38,088 bases of DNA, taken from NCBI GenBank assembly GCA_026770615.1, contig MU631718.1:61836-99923 (forward strand). Reading direction: 5' to 3'. This document shows, piece by piece, positions 19,101 through 31,677 of this stretch. Both the position numbers and the translations under genes were made by a program. Below the pieces are notes generated by a model. The model saw nothing but the letters and a program-made list of their open reading frames with translations. It did no database searches and had not been told where the DNA came from. The DNA comes from Pavlovales sp. CCMP2436 (lineage: Eukaryota > Haptophyta > Pavlovophyceae > Pavlovales). How positions within the stretch are numbered: the first letter of the stretch is position 1; each line of letters begins with the position of its first letter.

Positions 19101-22100
19101 CGCAGCTGCGCGGACGCGCCGCTGAGCGAGAAGCCCTCGAGGCGCTTGGCCGCGACGCCCTGCAGCGCCGTCTCCGACCACGGCAGGAACCACTCGACGT
19201 GCATCTCGCCGAAGAGCGACGGGAACTTAACGGCGCGCGCATTGAGCGCCCCCTCGGCCGGCGAGGCGCAGACGAGCACGTGGACCTGCCGGCGCGCGCG
19301 CTCGACAAACCAGCGCCAGAGCTGCTCGCGAGTTGGGGGCGGCATCTCGCGCACGGCGTTGACCGCTTCCAGCTCGGCCAAGATCTCCTGCCGCGCGATG
19401 GTGGCCGCGTTGAGGTTCACCTTGGCGTTCGGCGCACCCCGCCCGCCGCCCCCGCCGCCTGGGCCGTCTGCGTAGACGTTGCCGCGCGCGCGCGCGGCGG
19501 CGCTCTCCCACGGGCCGTAGTCGTTGCTGAGCTTGATGCGCGCGGTGCGCTCGCCCATGAAGAGCGCGTGCGTGGCGAGCAGCACGGCGTCCACCTCATC
19601 GGCCGAGAAGAGGCCGCCGCCCAGCATGCATGCCGAGACGCGCGCCTGCCCGCCGCCGCCGCCCGCGCCACCCGACTCGGCGCCCGAGTCACCGCCGGCC
19701 GCGTGCGCGCCAAGCGCGACGTCGGGCACGGGCTCGCCGGTGGAGAGGAAGGCGTGCAGCTGCTCGAGCCAGCCGTCATCCGCCAGCTCCACGTCGGTCA
19801 GCATCAGCGCGTACGCGCGCCCGTCGAGCCCCGCGCCGCGCAGCTCGCGGCGCATCTCGTCGAACAGTGGGCCCAGCGGCAGCGCGCTCCCCGCCGCGCC
19901 CTCGTCCACCGGCCGCGGCGCGCCGCGCGCTCGTGCCCCGCCACCGCCGCCGCCGCCGGCCGAGACGTCGGTGGGCGCGCGCAGGCGGACGAGCTCGCAG
20001 CCGGCGATGTAGGCGGCCAGCCGCACGAGCGAGCGCTTGCCCGAGCCGCCCGTACCGACGAGCAGTGCCGAGCCGCGCGGCGTGCGCAGCTGCCTGACGA
20101 GCCGCGAGAGCTGCTGCAGCGCCTCGTCGAAGAAGACGAGCCGCAGGTCGGAGAGTGGGTCGCCCCGCGCCTGCAGCGAGGCGTTGAACCGCTCCTCGCA
20201 GCTCGTCGCGAACTCGCCAAACTCCTCCGTGTCGCGGGCCGGCTCGTACGCCGCGCGGTGCGCCCGCTTGGCCCGCTGCCCGCCGGCCACGCCCGGCTTG
20301 CCCGCCGCGCGCGAGGCGCCGGCGGAGGTGGCGCGCGCGGGGCCCGGCTCGTCTTGCGGGTCGGCGACGGCGAAGGCGGCGCCCACCTGCTTGCGCGTCT
20401 CGTTGGAGCCAAAGTGCGACCAAAACCAGGGCTCCTGCCCTAGGCAGATGTCGGCCGACGTGAAGCTGACCACGCTGGCCATCGCCGCCTTGATCTCGCC
20501 GAGCACGGCCTCGCGCTCCGACTCGTCGCCCACGCGAGCGGCGAGCACGGCCGCCGCCTCGTGCGCCCAGAGGCCGAGCACGGTGTTCTCGTTGAGCAGG
20601 ATGCCCTCGAGGCGCACGCAGAGCAGCGCGTGGAGGATGCGGCACACCTCGCGCAGCGAGAAGGTGTAGTGTGCGTGCAGCGGCGTCGGCTTGGTCCTGT
20701 CGCCCACACGCGCGTACACGTCGAGCGTGAGGTCGACGAGCGTGGCCGCCATCAGCTCCACGTCCGGCTCGACGATCTGCACCGCGCTGTTGCTCCCGTC
20801 GAGGAAGAACTCGAGCACGGGCGTGAACGCAAGCGCCAGCGCGTCGGCCGACTGCTGCACGATGCCCACGGGCAGCAGGTGGCGGGCGCAGCGCGGGCCG
20901 AGCAGCTGCTCCGGCTGCGCCGCCGCGATCGCGTTGGCGGCCGAGCCGACGCCGAAGTTCTTCGGCTTGCCCTCGCCGTAGTCGAGCACGCTCGCCTTGT
21001 CGCTGGGAATCGGCTGCGAGCCGCTGCCCGCGCCACCCGCGCGCGTGCGCATCGCGAGTACGAGGCGTAACCCGCGCACCGGCCACTCCTCGCCCGGCCG
21101 CTCGGCGCAGAGCAGACCCGCGCCCTCGAGCAGCTGGCGCAGCAGCTCGGCGCACGGCGCGGTGCCGTACCGGTCGCGCGGCGCGGCGGACACGTCGTCG
21201 ACGACGAGCACGAACGAAGCCTTGCCGCCCGGCGCGCCGTGCGAGCGCCCCTGCCGTCGCTCGAGCCGCCGCTCGAGCGCGCGCTGCAGCGTCCGCGGGC
21301 TGGTGGCGCCGCAGAGCGCAAAGTAGTGCCACGCCGCGTCCTCCTCGCCCGCGTCGGCCGCGTGCGCGAGCGCGAGCGTCGTCTTGCCCGTGCCTGCGCC
21401 GCCGACAAGCAGCGGCGAGCGGCGCGCCTCGACGCAGAGCGCGAGCAGCCCCTCGACGCGCACCGTCTCGGGCGTGGGCACCACCATCGCCGGGAATGCC
21501 TCGGCCAGCTCGGGCTGCGTGAGCCCGCTCGGCGGCTGCCACTCGGGGAGCAGCTGCGCCAGCGGCTGCCACCGCGCGGTCACGGTCAGCGCGAAGTCGA
21601 AGACGGTGGTGCCCGTCTCGTTGGGCGGGAGCAGCTCGGGCCGCAGGTCGTTCCGCAGGAAGGCGTCAAACTTGGCGCGGTCGCCCGCGTCGAGCACGCC
21701 GCCCACCGCAATCACGAGCGCGCTCACGAAGAAGCGCTCGACCGCGTCCTCGTCGGCGTCCTCGACCGAGTCAAGTCGGCCGAGCTGCGCGGCGAAGAGC
21801 GAGACGAGCATCTGCGCCACGCTCTCCACGCGCAGCGCGACCATCGGCGCGCAGTCGGTCTGCACGAGCTCCAGCGCGCGCTCGAGGAGCTCGGCGAGCA
21901 TCTCCTCCACCGACCACGCCACCTGCGCCGAGCTGACCAGCCGGTGAAGCAGCGCGCCGGCGCTCGCCTGCCAGCCGATCGCCGCCTCGTCGACGAAGAC
22001 GACAGCCACGCGCGAGACGGTGGCGGGCGAGGCGTGCGCGAGGTCGGCGCTCTCGAGTGCGAGCGTCACGTTGGGGCGGAGCATCGGCAGCCGCTCGGAG

Positions 22101-25100
22101 GAGGGCAGCGTGAGCAGCATGTTGTCGTCCATCACCGAGTTGAGGTCCTCCACCCACTCGGGCTCGACCGGCCCGTCGAGCACCAGCCACGTATGTCGCT
22201 TGCCCTCGCTGTTGGCCCGCCGCCACATGGCGGTGAACGCGCCGTCCGCCCACTCGCCCGAGATGGCGTCCACGCGGCCGAAGAGCTCGCCCAGCCCCAT
22301 CGCGCGCGGAAAGAAGCGTACCTTCTGGTGCGGCACGCCCCAGCCCACCGGCATGGACGCGCCGCCGGCCGCCGGCTGCGCCGGCGGGGCGGGGGCCCCC
22401 GCCGCCGCCGGCACGAAGGCCGCGGTGGTGGCAGCCACGGTGGCGACGAGCTGCGCCGCCTGCGGCTGCTCGGCCGGGATGTCGGTCGTCGTCCGCCGCA
22501 CGCCGCCGCTTCGCCCCGCGCGGTCGGCCGCGAGCAAACCGCCGGCCGTCTGCTGCTTGCGCAGCAGCCGCGCACCCGAGCCCGGCCGCCCGCCGGTGCT
22601 GCCGGGCTGGGTTGACACGCGGCGCGGCCGGCCCGGCGGCGGCGCAGCGTCCGTGACGACATCGCCGTTCGACATGGCGCGTAGGTAGGCGTTGAGCAGC
22701 GCGCTCTTGCCCGAGCCCGCCGGGCCGATGATTGCGACCGCGTGCCGCGCGGCGGCGCAGTCTGCAAGCTGCCGGCCCTTGAGCAAAATGCCCTCAGTCG
22801 GCGCGAGCCCCTCGGCGGCCAGCGCGCCGCGCAGCCCACGCTCGAGCCGCGCGTGCGCCGAGCCGCGCGGGCCGCCGCCACCCGCCGCCTGCTGCCCCGC
22901 GAGCGAGCCGTACGGTAGCCCGAAGCCCGCGACAACGCTGCCCGCGCGAGACACGTCGGCGAGCGGTGGTGACACGACCGCGGCCACCGCGGCGGCGCCG
23001 AAGATGTCCTCGAGCAGCACGGCGAAGAGCGGCTCGTCGTCCGGGGCGAGCCGCGGCAGCGTCTGCTCGCGCACCGCGCGCACGAGTAGCTCGGTCTCGG
23101 GCGGCGGCGAGCGCAGCGCGCACGAGGCGCGGCGGCGGTCGGCGGCCGTGCGTACGGTGGCCATCGTCGCGCGCAGGCCCCAGTCGTACTGCGGCTGCTC
23201 GGAGAGCTGCTGCGCGCATAACCGCAGCAGCACGTCCAGCTTGCGCGCGAGCAGCTCGGCCTCGGCGTAGCCGGCGGCGAGCAGTTTGACGCGCACGATC
23301 TGCGCGCGCTCGGGCACGGCCAGCACGGAGGCGCGCAGCAGCTGCTTGACCGACTCGGGGAGCTGCTGCCGCCCGCCGTACCCGCCTGCGCCCGCGCTGG
23401 CCGGGTTGAGCGTGACAAAGAGACCCACGCCCACGTCGAGCGCGCAGGGCGTGCCGTCAGCGAAGGTGAACCGCGGCGCACTCCCAAACCGCGCGCCCCC
23501 GTCGGCGGCGGAGAGCTCGGGGAGGAGCCCGCCGGGTCGCGCGGCGCCCTGCGCAGCCAGCCCGCGCGGCGGCCCCGGCAGGCCGCCGCCCAGCGCGGCG
23601 CGCGCGCGCACGGCGGCGAGCGCGGCGAGGACGGAGGCGAGCTGCAGCCCGACCAGCGCGAGCTGCTGCACGCCGACGCGGTTGAACTCGTCGAAGCAGC
23701 CCCAGCAGCCCGACTGCGCCAGCCCCTTCAGCTGGTTGGCCATCGCGCTCGCGCGCGTGCCCTCGGAGCAGTTGCTCACGAGCACCCACCGGCCGGCCGC
23801 CTGCCCGAGCGCCTTGACCGACTCGGTCTTGCCCGTGCCCGTCGGGCCCACCGCCGCGCCGGCGAGGCAGAGGTGCAGCGCCTGCGTGAAGCCGACGAAG
23901 CAGCGCTCCGTCAAGGGCGTCACGACGAGCGCCTCGCGCGCGCCGAGCAGCTCGTGGCCGTATGCGAGGGAGGCGTTGGCCACGCAGACGCGCGGCTCGC
24001 CGCTCTCCGGGTCCCACTCGGTGCGCAGGTTGCGCGCCCACGTGAACTCGTACGCCTCGCGGTTGCCCGCGCGCGCCTCCCGCGCCGTGGCCTCGAAGAT
24101 GTCCCGCTGGTGCACGGCCAGCACGACGAGGCCCTCGATCTTGAGCCGCACCGTCCCGCCCGGCGGCGGCGGTGGCCTGCCGTCTGCCTGCGCGCCGCGT
24201 TGCTGCGCGGGGAAGGCGGAGTCGGCGCGCGGCGTGGAGCCCGAGTCGGCGGGCGCCTCGTGCGCCTCGCGCGCGTCGTCGGCCGCGCGCGCGACGAGCT
24301 CGGCGTCGGTGGGCGCGGCGAGGGCGGCCAGCTCGCCCAGCCGCGCCGCCTGCTTCTTGGCGGACTCCTTGAGCGCCGAGCGATCGCCGCCAGCGGCGCG
24401 GCGCAGCGCATCATCGCACTCGGCGGCCCACGCGAGCTGCAGGCACACGTGCGCCACCTGCGACACGTGCGCGCGCACGAAGCGACCGAGCGGCGCGCCG
24501 CCCATCTCGGCCGACGCGTCGATCAGGTTGCGCTGCACCGCCGCGCGTGCGGCCTGCAGCAGCTCGGAGAGCCAGGCCTCCGCGTGGTCGCCAGGCGAGA
24601 CGAGCACGGCCTCCTCCAGCGCAAGCGACTGCCCGTCGGCGCAGATCACGTGCGTCACGCTCACCGCGCCCTGCAGCGCCACACGCGCGCGCGCCGGCGT
24701 GTGCGCGGGCGCGGGCGCGGCCGGCGGCTGCGGGCCACCGCGCGCGGAGACGGGTGTAACGGGTGGCGTGGGCAAGGCGGGCGACGTTGCGCGCAGGCGG
24801 CCCGAGCCCGGCCGCGGCGCGCCCGGCCGCGTGCGCGGTGCGGTGGGCGGCGCGGCGGCCTTGCTGATCGCGAGCGCGCCGATCGAGTCAAAGAGGCCGG
24901 GCAGGTGCGCCTGCGCCGCCGCGGGCTCGGAGCCGCGCGCGAGCAGCGCGAGCAGCTCGGCGTCGGCGAGGAAGTAGAAGCGCGGGAAGAGTGCGCGCTT
25001 GCGCTCGAGGTAGCCGCCGAGGGCCTGCTGGCACTGGTCGAGCTGCACGCGCAGCTGCGCGAGCAGCGGGCGCAGCCACTCGCTCGAGACGCAGAAGGTG

Positions 25101-28100
25101 ACGATGTTGCGCGCGTCGGCCGCCTCGCCCATCAGCCGCGCCCACGAGGTGTCGGCCTGCCGGAAGCGCGCCGTCTCGCGCGGCAGCTGTCTGCCGATGT
25201 CGCCCGCCTCGAAGATGGGCTCGAGGTAGAGCCACGTGGCCTGCACGCCGCTCCACAACTCGAGCGTGTCGCCCACCACGGCCAATCGCTCGGTCCACAG
25301 CGCCACCTGCTCGCGGAAGGGCGCCACGTGACGCGCCTGGCCCACCATCAGCGCGAGCGCCGCGTGCGACTCGTCGAGCGCGTCAACGAGCGCGGCCGTC
25401 TCGCGCCCACGCAGCGCCAGTGCGCCGCGCTCGCGGTAGGGGCCGACGGGGAGCAGCGCGTCGCCCCACTCAGAGGCGAGCGCGTGCAGCCGCGCCTCGA
25501 TCAGGTGCTCGCGCCGCGCGTCGTCGGCCAGGTCGCCCACCGCTTCGGCGAACTCCTCGAGGCCGGCGCTCACCAGCTCGCCGAGCAGGAAGTCGCGCGT
25601 GCCCACCGAGAGGCGCGTGCGCAGCAGCGCCATCACCTGCGTCCAGTGGCGCGAGCGCATCAGCGGGAGCGAGAGCTGCTGCAGCGGCGCGCACAGCCGC
25701 CGCCACCGGCCGACGAGCGCGCCGAGCGCGCCAAAGGCGGGCAGCTCGTGCAGCCCGCGCTCCACCGCGTGCGCGCGTGCTTCGAAGTCGTCGAGCGCCG
25801 CACCGATGGTCGCCACCTCGCCCGTCAGCCCCTGCGGCCCCACCGACTGGTCGACGCGCCTGCCGGCGCCCGCCGCCGCCGCCGGCCGGCCCGAGACCGC
25901 CGCGCGCACCACCTCGGCCCACGGCCGGGCAAGCCAGCGCCGCTCCGCCTGCGCCGCGTCGTCGAGCACGTCGTAGAGCGTGGCGAGCGCGCGCGTGTCG
26001 GCACGCACCTCCGCCAGGTCGGGGTACTCGCTCGGCGGCAGGCCGAAGAGCCGCTCGCCGCGCTCGAGCGTTGCGACGCGTGCGGCCTTCTCGTCGGCCA
26101 GCAGCTGGAAGTTCCGCAGCCGCGCGAGCGCGTCGAGCGGTGGGAGCCCGGGCAGCGCCGGCCCGTGCTGATCGAAGTCGGCACGCACCACGGCCGTCTC
26201 GGCCTTGAGTGCGTTCACCTGCGCGACGAGCACCTTCTGGAAGCCCGCCTGCTGCACGCGCAGCGACTCGCGCACGTCGTCGGCGATGCGCGCCACCTGC
26301 CGCCACTCGTAGCGCAGCCGGCCGAGCGTCTCGAGCTCGCGTTCGGGCACGACGGCGCCGTGCGCGCGCAGCACGGCGTACATCTCCTCCACCGGCTCGA
26401 ACTGCTCATCGATGGTGCCCTCGAGCGCGCGCACCTCCTGCAGGTCGGCCATGCGCTGGCGCAAAGCCTCGAGGTCGCCCACGTCGCGCAGCAGCGCCCG
26501 CTCGCGCGCGCCGAGCGAGGCGCTCACGCCGAAGAGCGTGGGGGCCGCGCGCTCGTGCAGCACGCGCAGGTACCTGGCCTTCCAAGAGGCGAGCTCGGCC
26601 CTGAGCGAGGCGCGCAGCGGCGCAGTCTGCAGCCGCAGCCCGCAGATGCGCGCGCTGGTCGGCAGCTGCGACGCGCCCAGCTCGGTCAGCGCGATCTTGC
26701 CCAGCTGCGCGTCGAACTGGGCCGTCGTCGGGTCGCCGCCGCGGAAGCGCGCGTACTTGTCGCCGAGCCCCATGTCCCACAGCCACGCGAAGGCGCCGAG
26801 CGAGTCGAGGAACGCCTGCACGCTGCGCCGCGCGCGCTCGACCGAGCCGGTGAGGAGCAGCAGCATCGTGACCACCTCGCGGTCGGCCGCGAGCTCGTCG
26901 AACATGGAGCCGCCGACGTTGCCGCCGCCGAAGTGGAGCGGCACCTTCTTGGTCACGGCGAGCAGCAGCTTGCACACGCTGTTGATCGCGCGCTGCGCGT
27001 CGGCGACGGAGGGCGAGAGCGAGATGGCGGGCACGCTCAGCTGCACGCTCAGCGAGAAGAGGGCCTCGCTCCCGAGCAGAGCCGGCTCAACGCCCCCCTG
27101 CGCGCTGGCGGCGGCACCCGCGCGGTCCACCGCGGCGTGCACGACCAGCATCCCGCCGTCGACGCCCGCGAGCGCGCCCGCATCGCGGCCCGAGAGGCGC
27201 ACCTTGAGCTCACGCAGCGCCGCACGCACCGCGCCCGAGACGGCGCGGTAGAGCAAGCGCGAGTAGTAGGCGCGCAGCCCGCGCACCGCGACGGTGCTCG
27301 GCTTGAAGAGCGCCTGTGCCTGCGCGTCGCCCACCGGCACGCGCCCGGCGATGGTGAAAGTTCCGATGAGCTCGACCAGGTCGCCGACCGCCTCCTCGAT
27401 CTCGCCGGCGCGCGCGCGCAGCCGCTGCCCCTGCTCGCGCAGCCGCGTGTCCTGGATTTGCAAGAACTCGTCGAGCGAGAGCGTCTCGCGCGCAGGGTCG
27501 AGATCGAGCAAACGCATCGCGCCGACCACGCGTATCTGGCGCTCGATGCGGTTCTCTGTCAGGTCGCGCACACGGCCCATCAGCTCCTTGACGGCGCGCA
27601 GCCCCGCGTTGAGCACGTGCAGGAAGCCGTCAATGTTCATCGAGGCCCACGTGAGCGTCGAGAGGCCGGGCTGGAACCTGCGCTCAAGCTCGGCGAGCAG
27701 CGGCCGGATCAGCGGGCGCGTGATCACCTTGACGCACGCGACGAGGGTGGCGTATTCCCTCAGCGCGTGGTCGAGCTGCGCGTGGTACGCCTTGATGCGC
27801 GGCAGCTGGAAGAGGCAGAGCATCGCGCGCTCGGGCACGGCCACGCCCATGCGCGAGAGGGCCTTGGCTTCGGCGCAGAGCAGGAGCACCTGCGGGTCCA
27901 GGTTGATCGCGTACGCCTTGCTCTCGGGGTGGCGCACGAGCAGCGTGGCCATGATGCCCGCGCGCTGCGCCTCGATGGCCTTGCCCCACGCCTCCGTCCA
28001 CAGGTACTCAAACTCGATCAGCGTGCGCGCGATCCGATTGTACATCTTGACCGTCTTCTTCGCCTCGCGCGTGCCCATCGTGAGTTGCGCGCTCTCCGTG

Positions 28101-30284
28101 AAGACCATCATCGGCCCCTCGATCCGTAGCAGCAGCTGGCGCGCCCACGCAATCGCGCCCGCGACAGGCGGCGTGTTGCGCCCGATCGGCGGCGCGGTGC
28201 GGTGCGCTTCGTACATGGCCTGCACCGCCTCGAGGTCGGCGGTGTACTTGCCGAAGATGGCGATCAGCTTGCTCTCCAGGTCGTCGCGCAGCGAGGCGCG
28301 TTGCATGATGGCCTTGAACTGGCGCAGCAGCGCAAAGGCCGCGTCGGTCGAGGCCGCGCGCTCGAAGGAGCTGTTGACGATCTGCAGCAGCGCACCCTCC
28401 GCGTCCACCACCGCCGCGCCCAGCTCGACGTAGTCGCGGTCGAATCCCGAGTGCGTGTGGTCTAGCATGCGGTAGCGCGCGCCCTGCAGGCCCACGACGA
28501 GCGCGTGGAAGGCCACCAGCGCCGCGCCGATCCCCTCGACCTTGCCGAGGCCACCGATCTGGCTCTCCTCCAGCGTGCAAAACTGCGCGACAGCGGAGCG
28601 GGCGGAGCGGGGCGGGCGAAACGGGGCAGAGAGAGGCGCGTGGGATGGGTGAGTCGTGATTGGGGTGGGCTCGGCTCGGCTCGGCGGGCGGGGGGGGTGA
28701 CGGCGGGGGGGGAGGGGAGGGCTGCGGCAGGGAGGGGGGGCGTGCCTGCTCGATAGCGGTGAAGAGCTCGACGAGCTTCTCGACGCGCCGGCAGAAGTAT
28801 CCGAACTTGTTGAAGACGGTGCCTTCGTTGAGGTCGAGCGCCCTGCTCCTCTGCCCGCCCTCCTTGTTGAACACGGTTGCCTTCTCCCGCGCCTTGTACG
28901 CGCTGCCGAACGCGTCATTGAGCGCGAGGCACTCGCGCAGCTTGGCCAGCACCGCGCTCGGAGTCTGCGCCCACAGCCCGTCGGGCCCCTCCACGTAGGC
29001 GCGGCAGCGCGCGAGCATCTGGTTGGCGCACTTCCCCAGCAGCGCGGAGGCGCGCTCCGATCCCGAGTAGAATCGCGAGACGGACTGCAGCGCCCGCACG
29101 GCTGAGAAGAGGCCGGGCAGCAACTCGCCCATCTCGGCCGGCGTGCCGTCGTAGAGCGGCTGCACCTGCTTCTCGATCACGGCGAGCGACTTGATGCTCT
29201 CGCGCGCCTCCTTGAGCGCGTCGCTCACCGCCAGCTCGAGCGCCTTCCACCGGCGCGACGCCTTCGATTTGGCCGCGGCGAGCACCGCGAGCACTGTCTT
29301 GCACTCGTGCGCGCCTTTGCACTGGTCGAGCACGGACGTCAGGCTGTTCACACGCACCTGCCACTGCTCGAACTCCCCCTGCGGGCCCGTCCGGTCCTCC
29401 GCCGACGTCGCCGCGATTGCCGCCGCCACCGCCGCCGCCGCCCCCGCGCCGCCGCCGGCGGCGGTCACGCCCGACTTAGCGGCCGTGGTGTACACGTCAT
29501 GGTCGTCGCCGTTGACCCACTCGAGCAGCTCCTCGACCGCGTCGCTCCACTCCTCCACCAGCTCCTCGTAATGCTGCACGATCGCGGAGTCGTGCGCCGC
29601 GCGCTGGATGGTGGGCGGCTTGTTCTCCACCTCCATCCGGCTCTCGGGCCTGCGCAGCTGCACGGCCGCCGCTTTCGACTTGATCAGGTCCGCCAGCGCG
29701 CCGCCAAACTCTCGCATGCCCGCAAGCAGCTCATTAGTCGCCTCCTCGCTGTGCTGCGCCGCCCAGCCCTGCAGCCGCTTGGGCCGGCGCGCGGCGGCGT
29801 CCGGCTCGAGCGCAAACTGCCCTTCGCCCTCGTCGTCCTCGCCACCGCCTCCGCCGTCCTTGGGCACACCGGCCGAGAGCATCGGCAGATAGATCTCCTG
29901 TAGGTAGGCGGTGAGCACCTCGAGCGGCACGCCGCCAAAGAAGGAGCCGCTCTCGAAGCCCTCGACCGCACTGGGCGGCGGCGCAGCGCCTCCCTCCGCG
30001 GGCAGGACAGGTGCGCGGGGCAGGAAGAAGGCCACCGTCCCCTTCACCGGCGTGCTATCGTCGACAAAGATGAGCTCCTGCTTGACGTCGGGCGCCCGCG
30101 AGAAGAACCCGTCGACGACCTGCGGCTCCCTGCACATGACGAGCAGCGCCGTGTCGCCGGCAGCGAACTCGTCGACCGTGCCAGACTCATGCTCCAAAAA
30201 CTGGTGCACAAGGACGGGCGCCGCGCAGTGGTGCTGCGCGAGCACGCGTGAGATCTGGCGTCGGACGTCCGCTGGCGTCCCCAT
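13127..30284 (-). CDS. Axonemal dynein heavy chain, outer-arm gamma-like, five exons
   Basis: Exons, in order of reading: 30284-28746, 28582-15860, 15685-14452, 14300-13959, 13863-13127, giving about 5,524 residues, longer than the usual 4,000-4,700. Domains in order: N-terminal tail with a DHC_N1 region ending RRVEKLVELFTAIEQ; linker; AAA1 with GPTGTGKTE near 2092 and GCWGCFDEFNRV near 2138; AAA2 with GPAGSGKS near 2465; AAA3 with GGAGTGKTT near 2905; AAA4 with GTGGSGKRS near 3354; coiled-coil stalk with microtubule-binding domain around 3800-4130; AAA5 with GLPSDALSLQNG near 4198; AAA6 beginning PLLVLQAPGVD across an exon join; C-terminal domain with YIHGLHLDGCRWD. It is an ATP-driven minus-end motor of the flagellar axoneme. 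Introns: 28583-28745 (GC-AG), 15686-15859, 14301-14451 and 13864-13958 (GT-AG). The tail resembles DNAH5/8-type chains; the subtype is inference. Extra length comes from Gly/Pro/Ser-rich insertions. Confidence 0.95.
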
Positions 30285-30655
30285 GTTCGCCTACACGGCT
30301 CACAAAGTTCATGCTGCAGCCGCCATTTTGGTCGTTTTTTTACGTGTTTTTGTCACGTTATTGTCACGCTCGAGCTCAGAGAAGCCTCATGAGTGGCATT
30401 CGGGGTACAATTCCAACAGTGTGGGCGCACGCAACGCGTGGAGGCACTCAGGCAGTGTGCCAAGGCGTTAGCCCCGCGAGCGCTGCCGATGGTGATATGC
30501 GCCCTCGGCCCACGCAAAGGGTCCGCGTCGTCCGCGGTGCGCGCGCCTTTGTGCGCCAAGACGACATTGCCGACACGCTTCGTTTGTGCGCGCGATGATG
30601 ACGACCTACGCGCATACCAACTCCCTGCTAGGCTGGGATCCTGGGATCGTTGTTG

Positions 30656-30667
30656 CGTTTTTAAAAG
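30656..30667 (+). promoter_or_regulatory. TTTTAAAA motif upstream of a small ORF
   Basis: GCGTTTTTAAAAG lies about 33 bases upstream of the ATG at 30691. It closely resembles GCGTTTTAAAAAA upstream of the gene at 11035. The shared GCGTTTT-n-AAAA form suggests a core promoter element. Confidence 0.35.
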
Positions 30668-30690
30668 TGCCTTGCTCTCCAAAATCCAGA

Positions 30691-30840
30691 ATGGCACGCG
30701 GCCCGGGCGTTCAGCTCCGCGCCAAGCTCGCGGCGCAGGAGGCGAAGCACGCTAAGGGTAGCGGCTGCCCGTGCTGCACGATGAAGCCGCTCATCGCGCG
30801 CCCCGGGCCGCCTGTGGTGCTCGACGACGACGGCACGTGA
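30691..30840 (+). CDS. Small hypothetical protein with CPCC motif
   Basis: A 49-residue ORF, MARGPGVQLRAKLAAQEAKH and onward, with a Cys cluster GCPCC and an acidic end LDDDGT. The ATG context CAGAATGGC and the TTTTAAAA motif 33 bases upstream match the pattern at 11035. It is divergent from the dynein. The stop codon overlaps a possible donor (CAC|GTGAAATG), so the gene may continue into a further exon, perhaps one with the CRTCG phrase near 30885-30900. I do not recognise the protein. Confidence 0.35.
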   Translation: MARGPGVQLRAKLAAQEAKHAKGSGCPCCTMKPLIARPGPPVVLDDDGT

Positions 30841-31677
30841 AATGCGGGCCCGCTCACACGCGCACACTTTGCCGGCGCCCGCTGCCGCACGTGTGGCCAG
30901 GTGCACGCGCGGAGGCGTCGAGACCGTGCTCTAGGTGCATCGGGCGCATAGCCCTGCCGCAAGCAGCCGGGCAGCCGCGGAGCCGCGAAGCAGCTGCTTG
31001 GGCCCAGAGTGGCGAGTGGTGAGCAGTCCGAGCTCACGGTTGCGCACATTCGGGAGGCATAGGTCGCCGGAAAATGCTACCTGCGGCATTTCGGCGATTC
31101 ATGAATGGCTCGCGGATTCGAACCACCTGGTCTTCCGGTCTAGGGATGAGAGGCTCGTCGAGCCCGTGATCAGCTAAGCTGCGACCACCCGTGGGCGGCG
31201 ATGAAACACAGCTCGTCGGCCCTTCAAGGCCGCTTGCGCCTCCTGGCTTCCGGGACCACCAGTCGTAACTACCGCACTGCTACAGAATCGTAAATTGATC
31301 CGTGAACATTGCGTCCATGGATGATAGTTGCTATATTACCTTTAGCCGTATAGGGATTCGTAAGCTGCCGCTGGCGTCTGAGCTTTCCTCAACGGCACTT
31401 GGAACCGGGTCCGGGCCTGGGATGGAATTGGACGTTAAACCGTGACCGGACTGAGATTGTCACTAGATCATTGACATTATTGTTACTACTAACTGCTAGT
31501 TATGTGCGCGCTCACCTAGCAGTCCGTCGCGCAACCCTCACTACCTGCCAGGTGCCCCGCTGCGACATGAGTGATTGACCGGCGTGAGGCCTTAAATTAG
31601 GACATATCGGCGACCGCAGGCACATATATGGGCAATACTAATCGACAGCAGCCGTGGTCCGCTGCTCGCGCTCGGCG
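30841..31677. other. Spacer between the small ORF and the glycosyltransferase
   Basis: No gene is supported apart from the tRNA-like stretch described separately. ORFs reaching about 31022 overlap the previous candidate and may include its second exon. Confidence 0.4.
31105..31187 (-). tRNA. tRNA-like or SINE-like sequence, probably not functional
   Basis: On the minus strand GGTTCGAATCC (31114-31124) is a perfect pol III B box or T-loop. About 53 bases earlier TTAGCTGATCACGGG loosely matches an A box or D-arm. Between them GGCTCGACGAGCC can form a hairpin. I could not fold a convincing seven-base acceptor stem, and the A-to-B distance is longer than in ordinary class I tRNAs. It may be a tRNA pseudogene or the head of a SINE. 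Confidence 0.25.

Noticed and set aside
23873..28129. A 1,418-codon plus-strand ORF antisense to the dynein
   Set aside because: It is rich in Arg, Gln, Leu, His and Ala with no domain, as expected for the complement of GC-rich codons. The minus strand encodes clear dynein motifs throughout.
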